A stretch of 64,000 nt of DNA from contig JACRMM010000026.1 of the NCBI GenBank assembly GCA_016214985.1, positions 1 through 64,000 on the forward strand, given 5' to 3'. Of the stretch, positions 16,747-24,984 are shown piece by piece. Below the pieces are notes generated by a model. That model had not been told where the DNA came from and made no database searches. It saw only the letters and a program-made list of their open reading frames with translations. The position numbers were made by a program, and so were the translations under genes. The first letter of the stretch is position 1; each line of letters starts with the position of its first letter. This DNA is from Deltaproteobacteria bacterium. Lineage in GTDB: Bacteria > Desulfobacterota > Deferrisomatia > Deferrisomatales > JACRMM01.

Positions 16747-19198
16747 GGGCGGCTCCTTGGTCCTTGAGCCGGACCGTTCGCTTCTTCTCCCGCTCCCCGA
16801 AGAACCGCATGCTGCGCTTGAGCTCGTCGGCCGGGATCGTCTTGAGCTTCTTCACCATCTCGTTGACCTTGTCCTGGAACTTCTGCCCCTCGGCCGCGCT
16901 GACCCAGACCAACTGGAGGCGCTCGGGGTCCATGTCGTTCTTCTTCAGGGTGTTCCGGAGCTTCTGGTAGCGCTTCTCGGCGTGGGTGTTGGCGTCGATG
17001 TAGTGGCAGTCACCAATGTGGCAGCCGGACAGGAGCACCATCCCGACGCCCCGGGCCAGGGCGTGCTCCATGAAGCGCTGGCTCACGCGGCCCGAGCACA
17101 TGGTGCGCACGATGCGGACCTCGGGGGCGTACTGCATCCGGCCCACCCCGGCGAAGTCTGCGCCGGCGTACGAGCACCAGTTGCAGTTGAAGGCCAGGAT
17201 CTTCTTCTCGGGCTCGTGCTCGGTGAGCGCGTCGATCTGGGCCAGGATCTGCTGGTCGGTGAAGTGGCGCATCTCGACGGCTTCGAACCGGCACTCGGCG
17301 GCGCAGGTGCCGCAGCCTGCGCAAGCCGCCTCGATGACGACCGCCACGTCGTCGCCGTCGAGCTGGATGGCCTTGTAGGGGCAGACCTTGGTGCAGGCGC
17401 CGCACCCTGTGCACCGCTCCCGGTCCACGCGGGCCGTGATCGCTTCCACCGCGACGCTGCCGCTGTGCATCAGGATGTTGGCCCGGGCCGCCGCGGCGCT
17501 GGCCTGGGTGACGGCCTCCTTGATGTCCTTCGGGCCCTCGGAGCAGCCCGCCAGGAAGACGCCCCGGGTGGCCGTGTCCACGGGCCGAAGCTTCGGGTGG
17601 GCCACCATGAAGAAGCCGCCGTGGGTCAGGGACAGGGTGAGGAACTTCCTCGCCACCTCGCTCCCCACGCTGGGCTTGAGGCCCACCGAGAGGACGACCA
17701 TCTCCGACTCGACGTCGTAGAGCTTATTCAAGAGCGTGTTCTCGCCCAGGAGGCGCAGGTTCCCCTCCGGGGTCTCCACGACGTCGCCCGGCAGGCCCCG
17801 GATGTACTGGACCCCCTCCATCTTGGAGCGCTGGAAGAGGTCTTCGAAGCCTTTGCCGAAGGCTCGGATGTCGATGTAGAAGACGTTGATCTCGGTGTCG
17901 GGCCAGTGTTCCTTGATGAGGAGCGCGTCCTTGATGGTGTTCATGCAGCACACGTTGCTGCAGTAGGGGTTGGTCTTCGAGGACCGGGATCCCACGCACT
18001 GGATGAAGGAGACGCTCTTCGGGATGCGGTGGTCGGAGGGCCGCACCAGGTGGCCGTGGGTCGGCCCGCCCGCGTTGATCAGGCGCTCGAACTCGAGGCT
18101 CGTGATCACGTTGAGCGCCCGGCCGTAGAGGTACTGGGGCATCTCCGCAGCGTCGAAGACGTCCACCCCGGTGGCCACGATGATGGTGCCCACCTCCAGC
18201 GTCTCCTCCCGGTCCCGGTCGTTGAAGTCGATGCACCGGCGCTCGCAGGCCACGAGGCACTTCTCGCAGACCCGGACCCCCTGGTTGTTCAGGCACAGGT
18301 CCATGTCGACGAGGTACTTGGAGGGCACGGCCTGGGCAAAGGGCATGTAGATGCCCTTGCGGACGGCGAGGCCCACGTCGAACTCGTTGGGCGCGTATTG
18401 GGGGCAGACCGTGGCGCACTCGCCGCAGGCCGAGCACTCCTCTCCCACGTAGCGGGCTTTGTGCTTGACCGTCACCGAGAAGCTCCCCACGTAGCCGCTC
18501 ACGTTCGTGACCTCGGTCAGGGTCATGAGGCGGATGTTGGGGTGGCGCCCGGCCTCGGCCATCTTGGGCGCGAGGATGCAGATGGAGCAGTCCATGGTGG
18601 GGAAGGTCTTGTCGATCTGGGCCATCCGGCCGCCGATGGAGGGCTCCTTCTCGACGAGGACCACCTCGTAGCCGGAGTCGGCCAGGTCCAGAGCCGACTG
18701 GATCCCGGCCACACCGCCCCCGATCACGAGGGTCCTGCGGAGCACCGGGATGTCGATCTCCTCTTGGGCCTCCAAGAGCCGCGCCCGGGCCACGGCCATC
18801 CGCACCAGGTCCTTGGCCTTCTCGGTGGCGCCGTCCCTATCGCGCAGGTGCACCCAGGAGCAGTGCTCTCGGATGTTGGCCATCTCCAGGAGGTAGGGGT
18901 TCAGGCCCGCGTCCACCACGCACGAGCGGAAGGTGGGCTCGTGCATCCGGGGAGAACAGGCCGCCACCACCACGCGGTTCAAGCCCTGCTCGGCGATGTC
19001 CTTCTTGATCTTCTCCTGCCCGGGTTCGGAGCAGGTGTAAAGCTGGTGCTCGGAGAGCACGACGCCGTCGAGCTGCGCCGCGGACAACGACACCGCCTCG
19101 CAGTCCACCGACCCGCCGATGTTCAGCCCGCAATGGCACACGTAGACGCCGATGCGGGGCTCTTCGCGTCTCTGCTCGCCTGGTTCGGTCGTCGTCAT
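16739..19198 (-). CDS. hdrA: HdrA-MvhD fusion: flavin subunit of heterodisulfide reductase with fused hydrogenase iron-sulfur domain
   Basis: An 819-residue cytoplasmic flavoprotein. In order it has an N-terminal Cys motif (VYVCHCGLNIGG); an FAD/NAD-type Rossmann site (VIGGGVAGIQSALDLADSG); inserted ferredoxin Cys clusters (CSACGECATVCP and CEKCLVACERRC); Cys-rich CVGSRSS ... YCSNVCC; a two-cluster ferredoxin near 570-630 (CTGCGACTKVCP, CAGCGTCAAECR); and, from about 655, an MvhD/FrhD-like domain with CNWCSYAGAD and CHIGDCHY. HdrA is the site of flavin-based electron bifurcation in methanogens. The MvhD fusion is how electrons would enter without a separate subunit. No hydrogenase gene is nearby; the neighbours are 2-oxoacid oxidoreductase genes. 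The ATG start is at 19198. Confidence 0.93.
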   Translation of the reverse strand: MTTTEPGEQRREEPRIGVYVCHCGLNIGGSVDCEAVSLSAAQLDGVVLSEHQLYTCSEPGQEKIKKDIAEQGLNRVVVAACSPRMHEPTFRSCVVDAGLNPYLLEMANIREHCSWVHLRDRDGATEKAKDLVRMAVARARLLEAQEEIDIPVLRRTLVIGGGVAGIQSALDLADSGYEVVLVEKEPSIGGRMAQIDKTFPTMDCSICILAPKMAEAGRHPNIRLMTLTEVTNVSGYVGSFSVTVKHKARYVGEECSACGECATVCPQYAPNEFDVGLAVRKGIYMPFAQAVPSKYLVDMDLCLNNQGVRVCEKCLVACERRCIDFNDRDREETLEVGTIIVATGVDVFDAAEMPQYLYGRALNVITSLEFERLINAGGPTHGHLVRPSDHRIPKSVSFIQCVGSRSSKTNPYCSNVCCMNTIKDALLIKEHWPDTEINVFYIDIRAFGKGFEDLFQRSKMEGVQYIRGLPGDVVETPEGNLRLLGENTLLNKLYDVESEMVVLSVGLKPSVGSEVARKFLTLSLTHGGFFMVAHPKLRPVDTATRGVFLAGCSEGPKDIKEAVTQASAAAARANILMHSGSVAVEAITARVDRERCTGCGACTKVCPYKAIQLDGDDVAVVIEAACAGCGTCAAECRFEAVEMRHFTDQQILAQIDALTEHEPEKKILAFNCNWCSYAGADFAGVGRMQYAPEVRIVRTMCSGRVSQRFMEHALARGVGMVLLSGCHIGDCHYIDANTHAEKRYQKLRNTLKKNDMDPERLQLVWVSAAEGQKFQDKVNEMVKKLKTIPADELKRSMRFFGEREKKRTVRLKDQGAALV

Positions 19199-19289
19199 GG
19201 TGTTCCTGGTTCGCTGTCAGTTGTCCTTAGTGCTACAACGACGTATCCGCAGATTTCGCAGATTTCACAGATTCTTGGCCAACAAGTTC

Positions 19290-19357
19290 GTAGGTCGAGG
19301 CTTGCCCCGACGCCGGGAACAGGCACCTGCGACGTGTCGGGGCAAGCCCCGACCTAC
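19290..19357. repeat. REP-like inverted repeat between hdrA and korC
   Basis: GTAGGTCGAGGCTTGCCCCGAC and GTCGGGGCAAGCCCCGACCTAC form a 22-bp stem with one mismatch and a loop of about 24 bases. It overlaps the korC stop codon. A related element lies at 19944-20007. Just before it, the phrase CCGCAGATTTCGCAGATTTCACAGATT is an imperfect short tandem repeat. Confidence 0.8.
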
Positions 19358-19926
19358 GTCTGGTCCTTGGTCCCCAGCGTCCCAGCGTACTCATACCCCG
19401 CCGCAAAGGCCTTCCGGTTCAGCTCGTGGCTCGCCGGTGGCAGCGTGTCCAGGAGGGCCTTCTCCAGTGCTTCGCGGCCCACGGTCCCGCTCTCGGCCGC
19501 CAGGAAGCCGAGCATCACGATGTTGGCGGCCATCACCTGCCCGAGCCCTTCGGCGATGCGCGTGGCGGGGATGCCCCGGACTCGAATCCCGGGGCCTTTG
19601 GGCACAGTGCGCACCAGTTCCTCGTTCACCAGGACCAGCGAACCCTCTCCGGCGCCCGGCCCGTACGTCCGGGCCGCCTCCTCGCTCATGACCACGAGCA
19701 CGTCCGGCACGACCACGCGGGGATAGTGGATCCGGCCGTCCGAGAGCACGACGTCGGCGCTGCACGCGCCGCCCCGGGCCTCGGGCCCGAAGCTCTGGGT
19801 CATCACGGCGTTACGGCCCTCGAAGAGGGCCGCCGCCTTGCCCAGGATCTGGCCCGCGAGGATGATGCCCTGGCCGCCGAAGCCCGAGAGGCGGATCTGG
19901 GTCTTGGTCTCTGGGGTTTGCGACAT
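19354..19926 (-). CDS. korC: 2-oxoacid:ferredoxin oxidoreductase, gamma subunit
   Basis: The gamma subunit of a 2-oxoacid (2-oxoglutarate-type) ferredoxin oxidoreductase, 190 residues. It has the family N-terminus (IRLSGFGGQGIILAGQILGKAA), QSFGPEARGGACSADVV and the ANIVMLGFLA helix. The ORF track starts at 20043, but the first 39 residues come from the intergenic palindrome. The ATG at 19926 gives MSQTPETKTQIRLSGFGGQG. It sits between korB and hdrA, with REP-like hairpins on both sides; these may tune relative expression of the kor and hdr halves. Confidence 0.93.
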   Translation of the reverse strand: MSQTPETKTQIRLSGFGGQGIILAGQILGKAAALFEGRNAVMTQSFGPEARGGACSADVVLSDGRIHYPRVVVPDVLVVMSEEAARTYGPGAGEGSLVLVNEELVRTVPKGPGIRVRGIPATRIAEGLGQVMAANIVMLGFLAAESGTVGREALEKALLDTLPPASHELNRKAFAAGYEYAGTLGTKDQT

Positions 19927-19943
19927 CGTGTCATCCGCTCCGC

Positions 19944-20007
19944 GTAAGGCGGGGCTTGCCCCGCCGCGTAGGAGTCGAGCGCTTCGGCGGGGCGAGCCCC
20001 ACCCTAC
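19944..20007. repeat. REP-like inverted repeat between korC and korB
   Basis: GTAAGGCGGGGCTTGCCCCGCCG pairs with CGGCGGGGCGAGCCCCACCCTAC with a few mismatches. It belongs to the same family as the element at 19290-19357: both share the GGGGCTTGCCCC core and the TAAGG/TAGG ends. It overlaps the korB stop. Confidence 0.75.
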
Positions 20008-20906
20008 GTTCTCTTTTTCGGAGCCGCGCGGCTCACCACGCACTGCTCGTAGAGGTCGGAGAAGGTGGGCTTGTGTACGTCCACGAACTTGCCGACGGCG
20101 AACCGCCCGGTCAGCCCGATGGCCGTCTCCGCCGGGTCGAGCCGGTCGCTCAAGACGGCGTCGTCCCGGTAGTGGCGCATGAGGGCTAGGCCGTCACCCA
20201 GGCGGTTTCGCCGGGCGTGGGCCGTGGGACAAGGCGAGATGGCCTCGATGAACGAGAAGCCGGGCTTCCCCATGGCCTCGGCGATAGAGTCCCGGAGCTC
20301 GTAGGTGTGGAGCGCGGTCCACCGGGCGACATAGGAGGCTCCCGCCGCGGCCGCGAGGTACACGAGGTTGAAGGGAGGCTCCGGGCACCCGTAGGGCGTG
20401 GTAGTGGAGATGGCGTCCACGGGCGTCGTGGGACCGCCCTGGCCGCCGGTCATGCCGTAGTTGAAGTTGTTCACGCACACCACCGTGAGGTCCACGTTGC
20501 GCCGTGCGGCGTGGATCATGTGGTTGCCGCCGATGGCGAAGAGGTCGCCGTCGCCGCTGATGACCACCACGTTCAACTTGGGGTTGGCGAGCTTCACGCC
20601 GGTGGCGAAGGGGAGCGCCCGGCCGTGGGTGGTGTGGTAGGTGTCGAGGTTGAGATAGCCGGCCGCCCGGCCACAGCATCCGATCCCGGACACCACGACG
20701 GTCCGATCCGGGTCGGTGCCGGTCTTCTCCAGGGCCTTCACGAAGGCGTTCAGGACGATACCGTTGCCGCACCCCGAGCACCAGATATGCGGGATCCGAC
20801 CCTCCTTGAGGTAGGGATCCAGGGGGTGGTCTCCGTGTCCCTTCTGCCGGCCACGCCGCGCCGCCCGGGGCGCGAGCGAGGGCGCGTGAATGAGCCGCTC
20901 GATCAT
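20004..20906 (-). CDS. korB: 2-oxoacid:ferredoxin oxidoreductase, beta (TPP) subunit
   Basis: The thiamine-pyrophosphate-binding beta subunit, 300 residues. It has the cluster/TPP region IWCSGCGNGIVLNAF near residue 42, GIGCCGRAAGYLN, and the TPP-Mg motif GDGDLFAIGGNHMIHAARRN through NNFNYGMTGGQ. With the alpha subunit it decarboxylates the 2-oxoacid to the acyl-CoA and reduces ferredoxin. The ATG at 20906 overlaps the korA stop by 4 bases. The long ORF in the track extends upstream over korA out of phase and is not real. Confidence 0.94.
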   Translation of the reverse strand: MIERLIHAPSLAPRAARRGRQKGHGDHPLDPYLKEGRIPHIWCSGCGNGIVLNAFVKALEKTGTDPDRTVVVSGIGCCGRAAGYLNLDTYHTTHGRALPFATGVKLANPKLNVVVISGDGDLFAIGGNHMIHAARRNVDLTVVCVNNFNYGMTGGQGGPTTPVDAISTTTPYGCPEPPFNLVYLAAAAGASYVARWTALHTYELRDSIAEAMGKPGFSFIEAISPCPTAHARRNRLGDGLALMRHYRDDAVLSDRLDPAETAIGLTGRFAVGKFVDVHKPTFSDLYEQCVVSRAAPKKRT

Positions 20907-22060
20907 CGGGCCACCTCCTCCACCACCCGGTAGAGCTCCTCCGGCGTGAAGAGCCGGCCGCCCATGAACCCGACCAGCACCGTGTCGGCCTGGCCGGCGG
21001 CGCAGCGCTCCACCTCGTAGGCGATCTGGCCGTGGTTGAGCTCCGCCACGACGAAGGCCTTTACCCCCGCCCGGGCGGCGAGCCGGCGGACCTTGTCCTC
21101 TGGGAAGGGCCACACCGTGACGAGCCGGAGCATCCCGACCTTGAGGCCGGCCTCCCGGGCCATCTGCACGACCTCGAGGCTCGTGCGGGCGGAGCAGCCG
21201 TAGGACACGACCACCACTTCGGCATCCTCCAGCCCGAGCTCCTCCACCCGGAGGATCCGGTCCGCGTTCTTCCGGATCTTCCCGACCAGGCGCTGGACCA
21301 GCCGCTCCTGGGCCTCGGGCGTGATCGTGGGGTAGCCGTACTCGTCGTGGGTCAGGCCGGTCATGTGGACCCGGTAGCCCTCGCCGGCGTTGGCCATGGG
21401 CGGAACCCCGTCGGCCTCGGGAAAGTAGGGCGCATAGTCCTTGGGCTTCACCCTGGGTCTGCGCCGCTGGGGCGGCCGGATCGTCTCCGCCCCGGGGATC
21501 ACCACCTTCTCGGTCATGTGGCCCACGACCTCGTCGGACAGGACGATCACGGGGGTGCGGTACTGCTCCGCCAGACGAAAGGCCTCGACGGTGAGCTCGA
21601 AGGCCTCCTGCGGCGAGTCCGGAGCCAGGGCGATGATCCCGTAGTCGCCGTGGGAGCCCCAGCGGGTCTGCATCACGTCCTGCTGGGCCACGAGCGTCGG
21701 CAGTCCCGTGGAGGGCCCGGCGCGCTGGATGTCCACCACCACGCAGGGCACCTCCAGCATGGCCGCGAGCCCCAGGTTCTCCATCATCAACGAGAACCCC
21801 GGCCCCGAGGTGGAGGTCATGGCCCGGGCGCCCGCGCAGGAGGCGCCCACGATGGCCGCCATGGAGGCGATCTCGTCCTCCATCTGGATGTATGTGCCCC
21901 CGACCTGGGGCAGCCGTTTGGACATGCGCTCGGCCACGGCCGTGGCCGGCGTGATGGGATAGCCGGCGAAAAACGTGCACCCCGCGGCGAGTCCGCCTTC
22001 GGCACAGGCTTGGTCCCCGTTGATGAAGTGGGTGCCCGTGAGAACCGCGCTACTTTTCAC
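20903..22060 (-). CDS. korA: 2-oxoacid:ferredoxin oxidoreductase, alpha subunit
   Basis: The alpha subunit, 385 residues. It has the pyrimidine-binding domain (FFAGYPITPATAVAERM, QMEDEIASMAAIVGASCAGARAMTSTSGPGFSLM) and the C-terminal transketolase-like domain (VVSYGCSARTSLEVVQMAREAGLKVG, LVTVWPFPEDKV). Substrate choice between 2-oxoglutarate and branched-chain or other 2-oxoacids cannot be settled from motifs alone. It overlaps korB by 4 and korD by 11 bases. Confidence 0.94.
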   Translation of the reverse strand: MKSSAVLTGTHFINGDQACAEGGLAAGCTFFAGYPITPATAVAERMSKRLPQVGGTYIQMEDEIASMAAIVGASCAGARAMTSTSGPGFSLMMENLGLAAMLEVPCVVVDIQRAGPSTGLPTLVAQQDVMQTRWGSHGDYGIIALAPDSPQEAFELTVEAFRLAEQYRTPVIVLSDEVVGHMTEKVVIPGAETIRPPQRRRPRVKPKDYAPYFPEADGVPPMANAGEGYRVHMTGLTHDEYGYPTITPEAQERLVQRLVGKIRKNADRILRVEELGLEDAEVVVVSYGCSARTSLEVVQMAREAGLKVGMLRLVTVWPFPEDKVRRLAARAGVKAFVVAELNHGQIAYEVERCAAGQADTVLVGFMGGRLFTPEELYRVVEEVAR

Positions 22061-22379
22061 GACGGTGCCTCCACGTCCGGACGGTCGCCCTGGGCAGGAC
22101 GTCCTTGGTCCCGATCCCCGTGACGCCCTCGTCGGTGACGAAGATGGCGAACTCCGGGCACACGGACTCGCAGTACCGGCAGTCTTTGCAGTCGGCTCCC
22201 TGGGTGACGTAGGGAGGGTGGTAGCCCTTCTCGTTGAACTCCTGGGCCTCGGCCAGCACGTGCTTCGGGCAAAATTCGATGCAGTACCGGCAGCCCTTGC
22301 AGCGGTAGGCGAGGATGTTGACCTTGCTGACGGTCACCTCTTGTTGTGCCGCGTCGAGCGGCATGCGCCAGAAGTCCAT
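22050..22379 (-). CDS. korD: 2-oxoacid:ferredoxin oxidoreductase, delta (ferredoxin) subunit
   Basis: A 109-residue subunit with two 4Fe-4S sites, CKGCRYCIEFCPKHVL and CKDCRYCESVCPEFAI, typical of the delta subunit that passes electrons from the TPP centre to ferredoxin. It is the first gene of the seven-gene minus-strand unit korD-korA-korB-korC-hdrA-hdrC-hdrB, so the promoter should lie in the region just above 22380. A shorter start at VSKVNILAYRC is possible, but the ATG at 22379 is the first available. Confidence 0.92.
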   Translation of the reverse strand: MDFWRMPLDAAQQEVTVSKVNILAYRCKGCRYCIEFCPKHVLAEAQEFNEKGYHPPYVTQGADCKDCRYCESVCPEFAIFVTDEGVTGIGTKDVLPRATVRTWRHRREK

Positions 22380-22876
22380 CTCGCCTCTCCGGGACAGTCG
22401 GGGCCTGAAATCGGCGTACGCCGCTTCGGGGCACCGACCTTACCGCGGCTAGGCGCGCAGGGTCAACGGTTGGAGGAGGAGGCCGCTGCAAAAGAGTCGA
22501 CTCGGACAACGACGGGGACCTCCTTGTGCTCCGCCGCATCCCCGGCACCCTGCCCGCCCGGCGGCCCTTGAAGGCGAGCTCCCGGTGCGCAGCCGCTTGA
22601 CGCGAAGGGGCCATCCGCGGTATCGGCCTACGCTCGGGAAGGCAGACCCGCCAGGGCGCAGGACGATTCCCGAGCGTTCGTCTCGTGCCGAGCTTCGGCG
22701 GGGGATGTTGGCGAAGACCGATGGCCGGCCGGCGTGGCGAAGCCGCGTCCGGCACCACCACGGATCTGCCTCCCCGCCTCTGCGTCTGCAGGGTTCCACG
22801 CACCCTTGCACGGCCACGCGGAACGCGGTGTACGCGAGCAAGGTTCCACGTCAGCCATCGCCCTTGAGGAGAAGCC
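22380..22876. other. Divergent intergenic region, no gene recognised
   Basis: A 497-base gap between the divergent kor-hdr operon and the molybdopterin-binding protein gene. It contains a perfect 12-bp palindrome CGGCGTACGCCG at 22412-22423, a possible operator for korD. A weak repeat of GGTTCCACG occurs at about 22791 and 22842. The open frames here give no recognisable protein. No riboswitch could be identified by eye. AGGAGAAGCC before 22877 is the ribosome binding site of the next gene. Confidence 0.55.
22412..22423. promoter_or_regulatory. 12-bp palindrome upstream of korD
   Basis: CGGCGTACGCCG is a perfect palindrome 33 bases above the korD start. It could be a regulator site; in GC-rich DNA such a palindrome can also occur by chance. 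Confidence 0.25.
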
Positions 22877-23848
22877 ATGAAGTTGCGGGAAATTCCGGTC
22901 GACGAGGCCGTCGGGTACGTCCTGCTCCATCGATTCGTCGGCCCGGACGGCAAGACGGTCGCGGGCAAGGGAAAGCGGTTGGAGGCCTCGGACGTCGCGG
23001 CCTTGCGGTCGGCCGGGGCCGCCACCCTGCGGGTGGCGGAGTTGGAGGCCGACGACGTCCGCGAGGACGACGCAGCGCTCGAGCTGACAGAGCTTCTGGC
23101 CGGTCCCGGGTTGACGTCGTCGACTCCCACGGGCGGCCGGGTCGATCTCTCCGCCGCAACGCCGGGGCTGTTCACAGTCGACGTCGAGCTGCTGCTGGAA
23201 GTCAACAGCCTCCAGGGGCTCGCGGTGGCCGCGGCGCGCCACCGTTCGACGGCGCGCGCCGGCCAGCGGCTGGCGTCGGTCAAGATCGTGCCGTACGCGA
23301 TCCCCCGCGCGACCCTGGGCTCGGTTCGCGGCCTGTGCAGGGGGGGGCCGATCTTCTCCCTGAAAGACTTCTCGGTTCGCTCCGCCATGCTGCTGACCGT
23401 GGGCCCCGACGGGTCTCGCGAAGAGCTCGCGGCGGCCTTCGACGGGTCGCTCCGGGAGCGGTTGGGAGCCTTTGGCATCGAGATGGCGGAAGGGCCCCAC
23501 ACCGGCGAGAGCGAGCGCGAGATCGCAGATGCCCTGCGTCGGTCTCGAGTCACGAACCCCGAGATGATTCTGATCGCCGGCGCCGCGTCCGTCGCCGACA
23601 CCGACGACCTCACGCCCAGAGCCCTGCGGGCGGTGGGCGGGCAGATCGTGGAGTACGGCATCCCCACCGAGCCCGGCAGCCTGCTGCTCCTGGCGTACTG
23701 GGGAGACACGCCGGTCGTGGGCCTGCCGGGGTGCGTCCGGAGCACGAAGTTGAACGGCTTCGACCTGGTCCTCCCGAGGCTGGCCGCCGGGGAACGACTG
23801 AGTGCCGCGGATCTTGCCGAGATCGGGCACGGGGGGCTGCTCGACTAG
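22877..23848 (+). CDS. Molybdopterin-binding domain protein
   Basis: A 323-residue cytoplasmic protein with a C-terminal MoaB/MogA/MoeA-type molybdopterin-binding domain. Visible traits are VKIVPYAIPR at the domain edge, a region resembling the TGDE segment (HTGESEREIADALRR), ILIAGAASVADTDDLTPRAL, and VEPGNLL-like PTEPGSLLLLAYWGDTPVVGLPGCVRSTKLNGFD. The N-terminal half (EIPVDEAVGYVLLH, GKRL, VAEL) resembles MoeA domain parts. Proteins of this form occur with molybdenum hydroxylase or CO-dehydrogenase-type maturation genes, but no such enzyme is in the window. A good AGGAG site precedes the ATG. Confidence 0.82.
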   Translation: MKLREIPVDEAVGYVLLHRFVGPDGKTVAGKGKRLEASDVAALRSAGAATLRVAELEADDVREDDAALELTELLAGPGLTSSTPTGGRVDLSAATPGLFTVDVELLLEVNSLQGLAVAAARHRSTARAGQRLASVKIVPYAIPRATLGSVRGLCRGGPIFSLKDFSVRSAMLLTVGPDGSREELAAAFDGSLRERLGAFGIEMAEGPHTGESEREIADALRRSRVTNPEMILIAGAASVADTDDLTPRALRAVGGQIVEYGIPTEPGSLLLLAYWGDTPVVGLPGCVRSTKLNGFDLVLPRLAAGERLSAADLAEIGHGGLLD

Positions 23849-23850
23849 GG

Positions 23851-23925
23851 GCGGAGGATGCTCCGTGGTTTCCAGGGCGGCCGCCCTCCCAAGCGGTCCG
23901 CCCCCACGGGCCGTCGATCCTCCGC
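23851..23925. terminator. Structured bidirectional terminator candidate
   Basis: GCGGAGGAT and ATCCTCCGC pair as outer arms, CCGTGG and CCACGG as an inner stem, and GGGCGGCCGCCC forms a further palindrome inside. It exactly fills the gap between the convergent stops at 23848 and 23926. Confidence 0.6.
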
Positions 23926-24717
23926 TCAGCTCCCCGGCCCCACTTCCCTCTGACCCATCGGCACGAGACGGACCGGCGTCGTTGCCTGCCCCGCCCGCCC
24001 GTTGGTTCCCTCGTTCTGTGCCAGCATCGGAGCCTTGGTGTACTCCAGAATCGCCCGCAGGAGCGAAGCGCTGTGACTGAGTTGGCCATACGCCTCGTCC
24101 TTCGTGGGCAGGCGATCCTCGGCCTCCAGCCGTCGGCCCAAGGAGCAGGATAAGTTGGCGACCCTCGCGATCTCCCGAGCCAGGTCCTCCTCGGACCGGA
24201 TCGTGATCGGGTAGATCCGAATGCGCGCCAGGTTCTCCAAGACCTCGCTCTCGACGAGCCCATCGATCGCAGCGTGGTTCTTCTGGTTAAAGGCGTTGTA
24301 CTCGGTGTTGTGGAGCGGCATCGAGAGGTCGGCGACGTAGTGCGCGGCGTAGGCGAGATGGTACTCGCCGTACTTCCCCTTCGCCTTCTCGGCGACATAG
24401 TTCCGGACCGCGGCGATGATTGCCCCGTAGAGGTGGCCAGTCGGTTCGACCGTATTGTAGCGGCTGACCTGTTTCATCACGTCAGCCGCGGTGACCGCGG
24501 GGGCGTTCCCAGGGTTGTTCACGTAGTGGTTGTTCTGCTCGATGGCTCCGGCCTTGATCTTCGCGATGTCCGGCCCGACCGCGTTGTACCACTTGGCGTA
24601 CCCAGCTGCCTTGGCAACCGCCAGATGGGTCTCGTCGTGCCAGGCGAGCGCCGGATTCGCCAGGGTGGTCGCGAAGCACAGGAGAAACAGAGAGAGTCGC
24701 GCTGCCCAGGACTTCAT
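23926..24717 (-). CDS. Secreted S1/P1 nuclease- or zinc phospholipase C-like protein
   Basis: A 263-residue protein with a clear signal peptide (SLFLLCFATTLANPALA), cleaved to leave an N-terminal Trp-His (WHDETHLAVA). That is the hallmark of the trinuclear-zinc S1/P1 nuclease and phospholipase C fold, in which the terminal Trp binds metal. Further metal-ligand candidates are HLYGAI, HLAYAAHYVADLSMPLHN (an HxxxD-like site) and NHAAIDGLVESEV. The substrate could be nucleic acid or phospholipid. The protein is expected in the periplasm or outside. The C-terminal tail beyond about 235 is polar and low in complexity. It is convergent with the molybdopterin gene. Confidence 0.8.
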   Translation of the reverse strand: MKSWAARLSLFLLCFATTLANPALAWHDETHLAVAKAAGYAKWYNAVGPDIAKIKAGAIEQNNHYVNNPGNAPAVTAADVMKQVSRYNTVEPTGHLYGAIIAAVRNYVAEKAKGKYGEYHLAYAAHYVADLSMPLHNTEYNAFNQKNHAAIDGLVESEVLENLARIRIYPITIRSEEDLAREIARVANLSCSLGRRLEAEDRLPTKDEAYGQLSHSASLLRAILEYTKAPMLAQNEGTNGRAGQATTPVRLVPMGQREVGPGS

Positions 24718-24792
24718 GAATCCCCCTGAATGGAGTCCCGTTCGGGCCTAGGGGCGGACGATCTCCGCACCCGGGCCCCCAACGTGCCCGCG

Positions 24793-24984
24793 TCAGATTC
24801 TCGACGGATCACAAAGGTTCTCCTTCTCTCGGGCCGCCCGGCCGCACCTCTTGCAAAAGTACTCCGCTTGCTTGACGATCTTCTTGACGCGCTCGATGTC
24901 CTGGCGGGCGGCGATGCAGCAGAGATGGTTCTCTTGGTGGTGCTTGTCGTCACTGCACTTGTGCACATCACCGTGGTGGCTCAT
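24793..24984 (-). CDS. Small Cys/His-rich protein, function unknown
   Basis: A 63-residue protein rich in His and Cys. The N-terminus is MSHHGDVHKCSDDKHHQENHLCC and the C-terminal half has CKRCGRAAREKENLC, which could form a zinc ribbon with two CxxC-like pairs. The central helix is amphipathic (IERVKKIVKQAEYF). The ATG at 24984 follows GAAGGAGGACTCCG, a strong ribosome binding site; the longer ORF in the track is a chance extension. Proteins of this pattern occur in anaerobic deltaproteobacteria from memory, without an assigned role. Metal binding is an inference from the residues only. Confidence 0.75.
   Translation of the reverse strand: MSHHGDVHKCSDDKHHQENHLCCIAARQDIERVKKIVKQAEYFCKRCGRAAREKENLCDPSRI

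Noticed and set aside
16757-19726. 989-residue plus-strand frame
   Set aside because: Antisense shadow of hdrA; composition is His/Val/Leu/Gly-biased with no domain.
22424-22876. Possible molybdenum-cofactor riboswitch upstream of the molybdopterin-binding protein gene
   Set aside because: The gene function made it worth checking, but no conserved riboswitch core could be recognised by eye. A covariance-model search would be decisive.
23906-23920. CACGGGCCGTCGATC shared between the terminator at 23.9 kb and the giant gene's 3' end
   Set aside because: A 15-base match without flanking homology. It is accounted for by hairpin composition, so it is not treated as a third boundary repeat.
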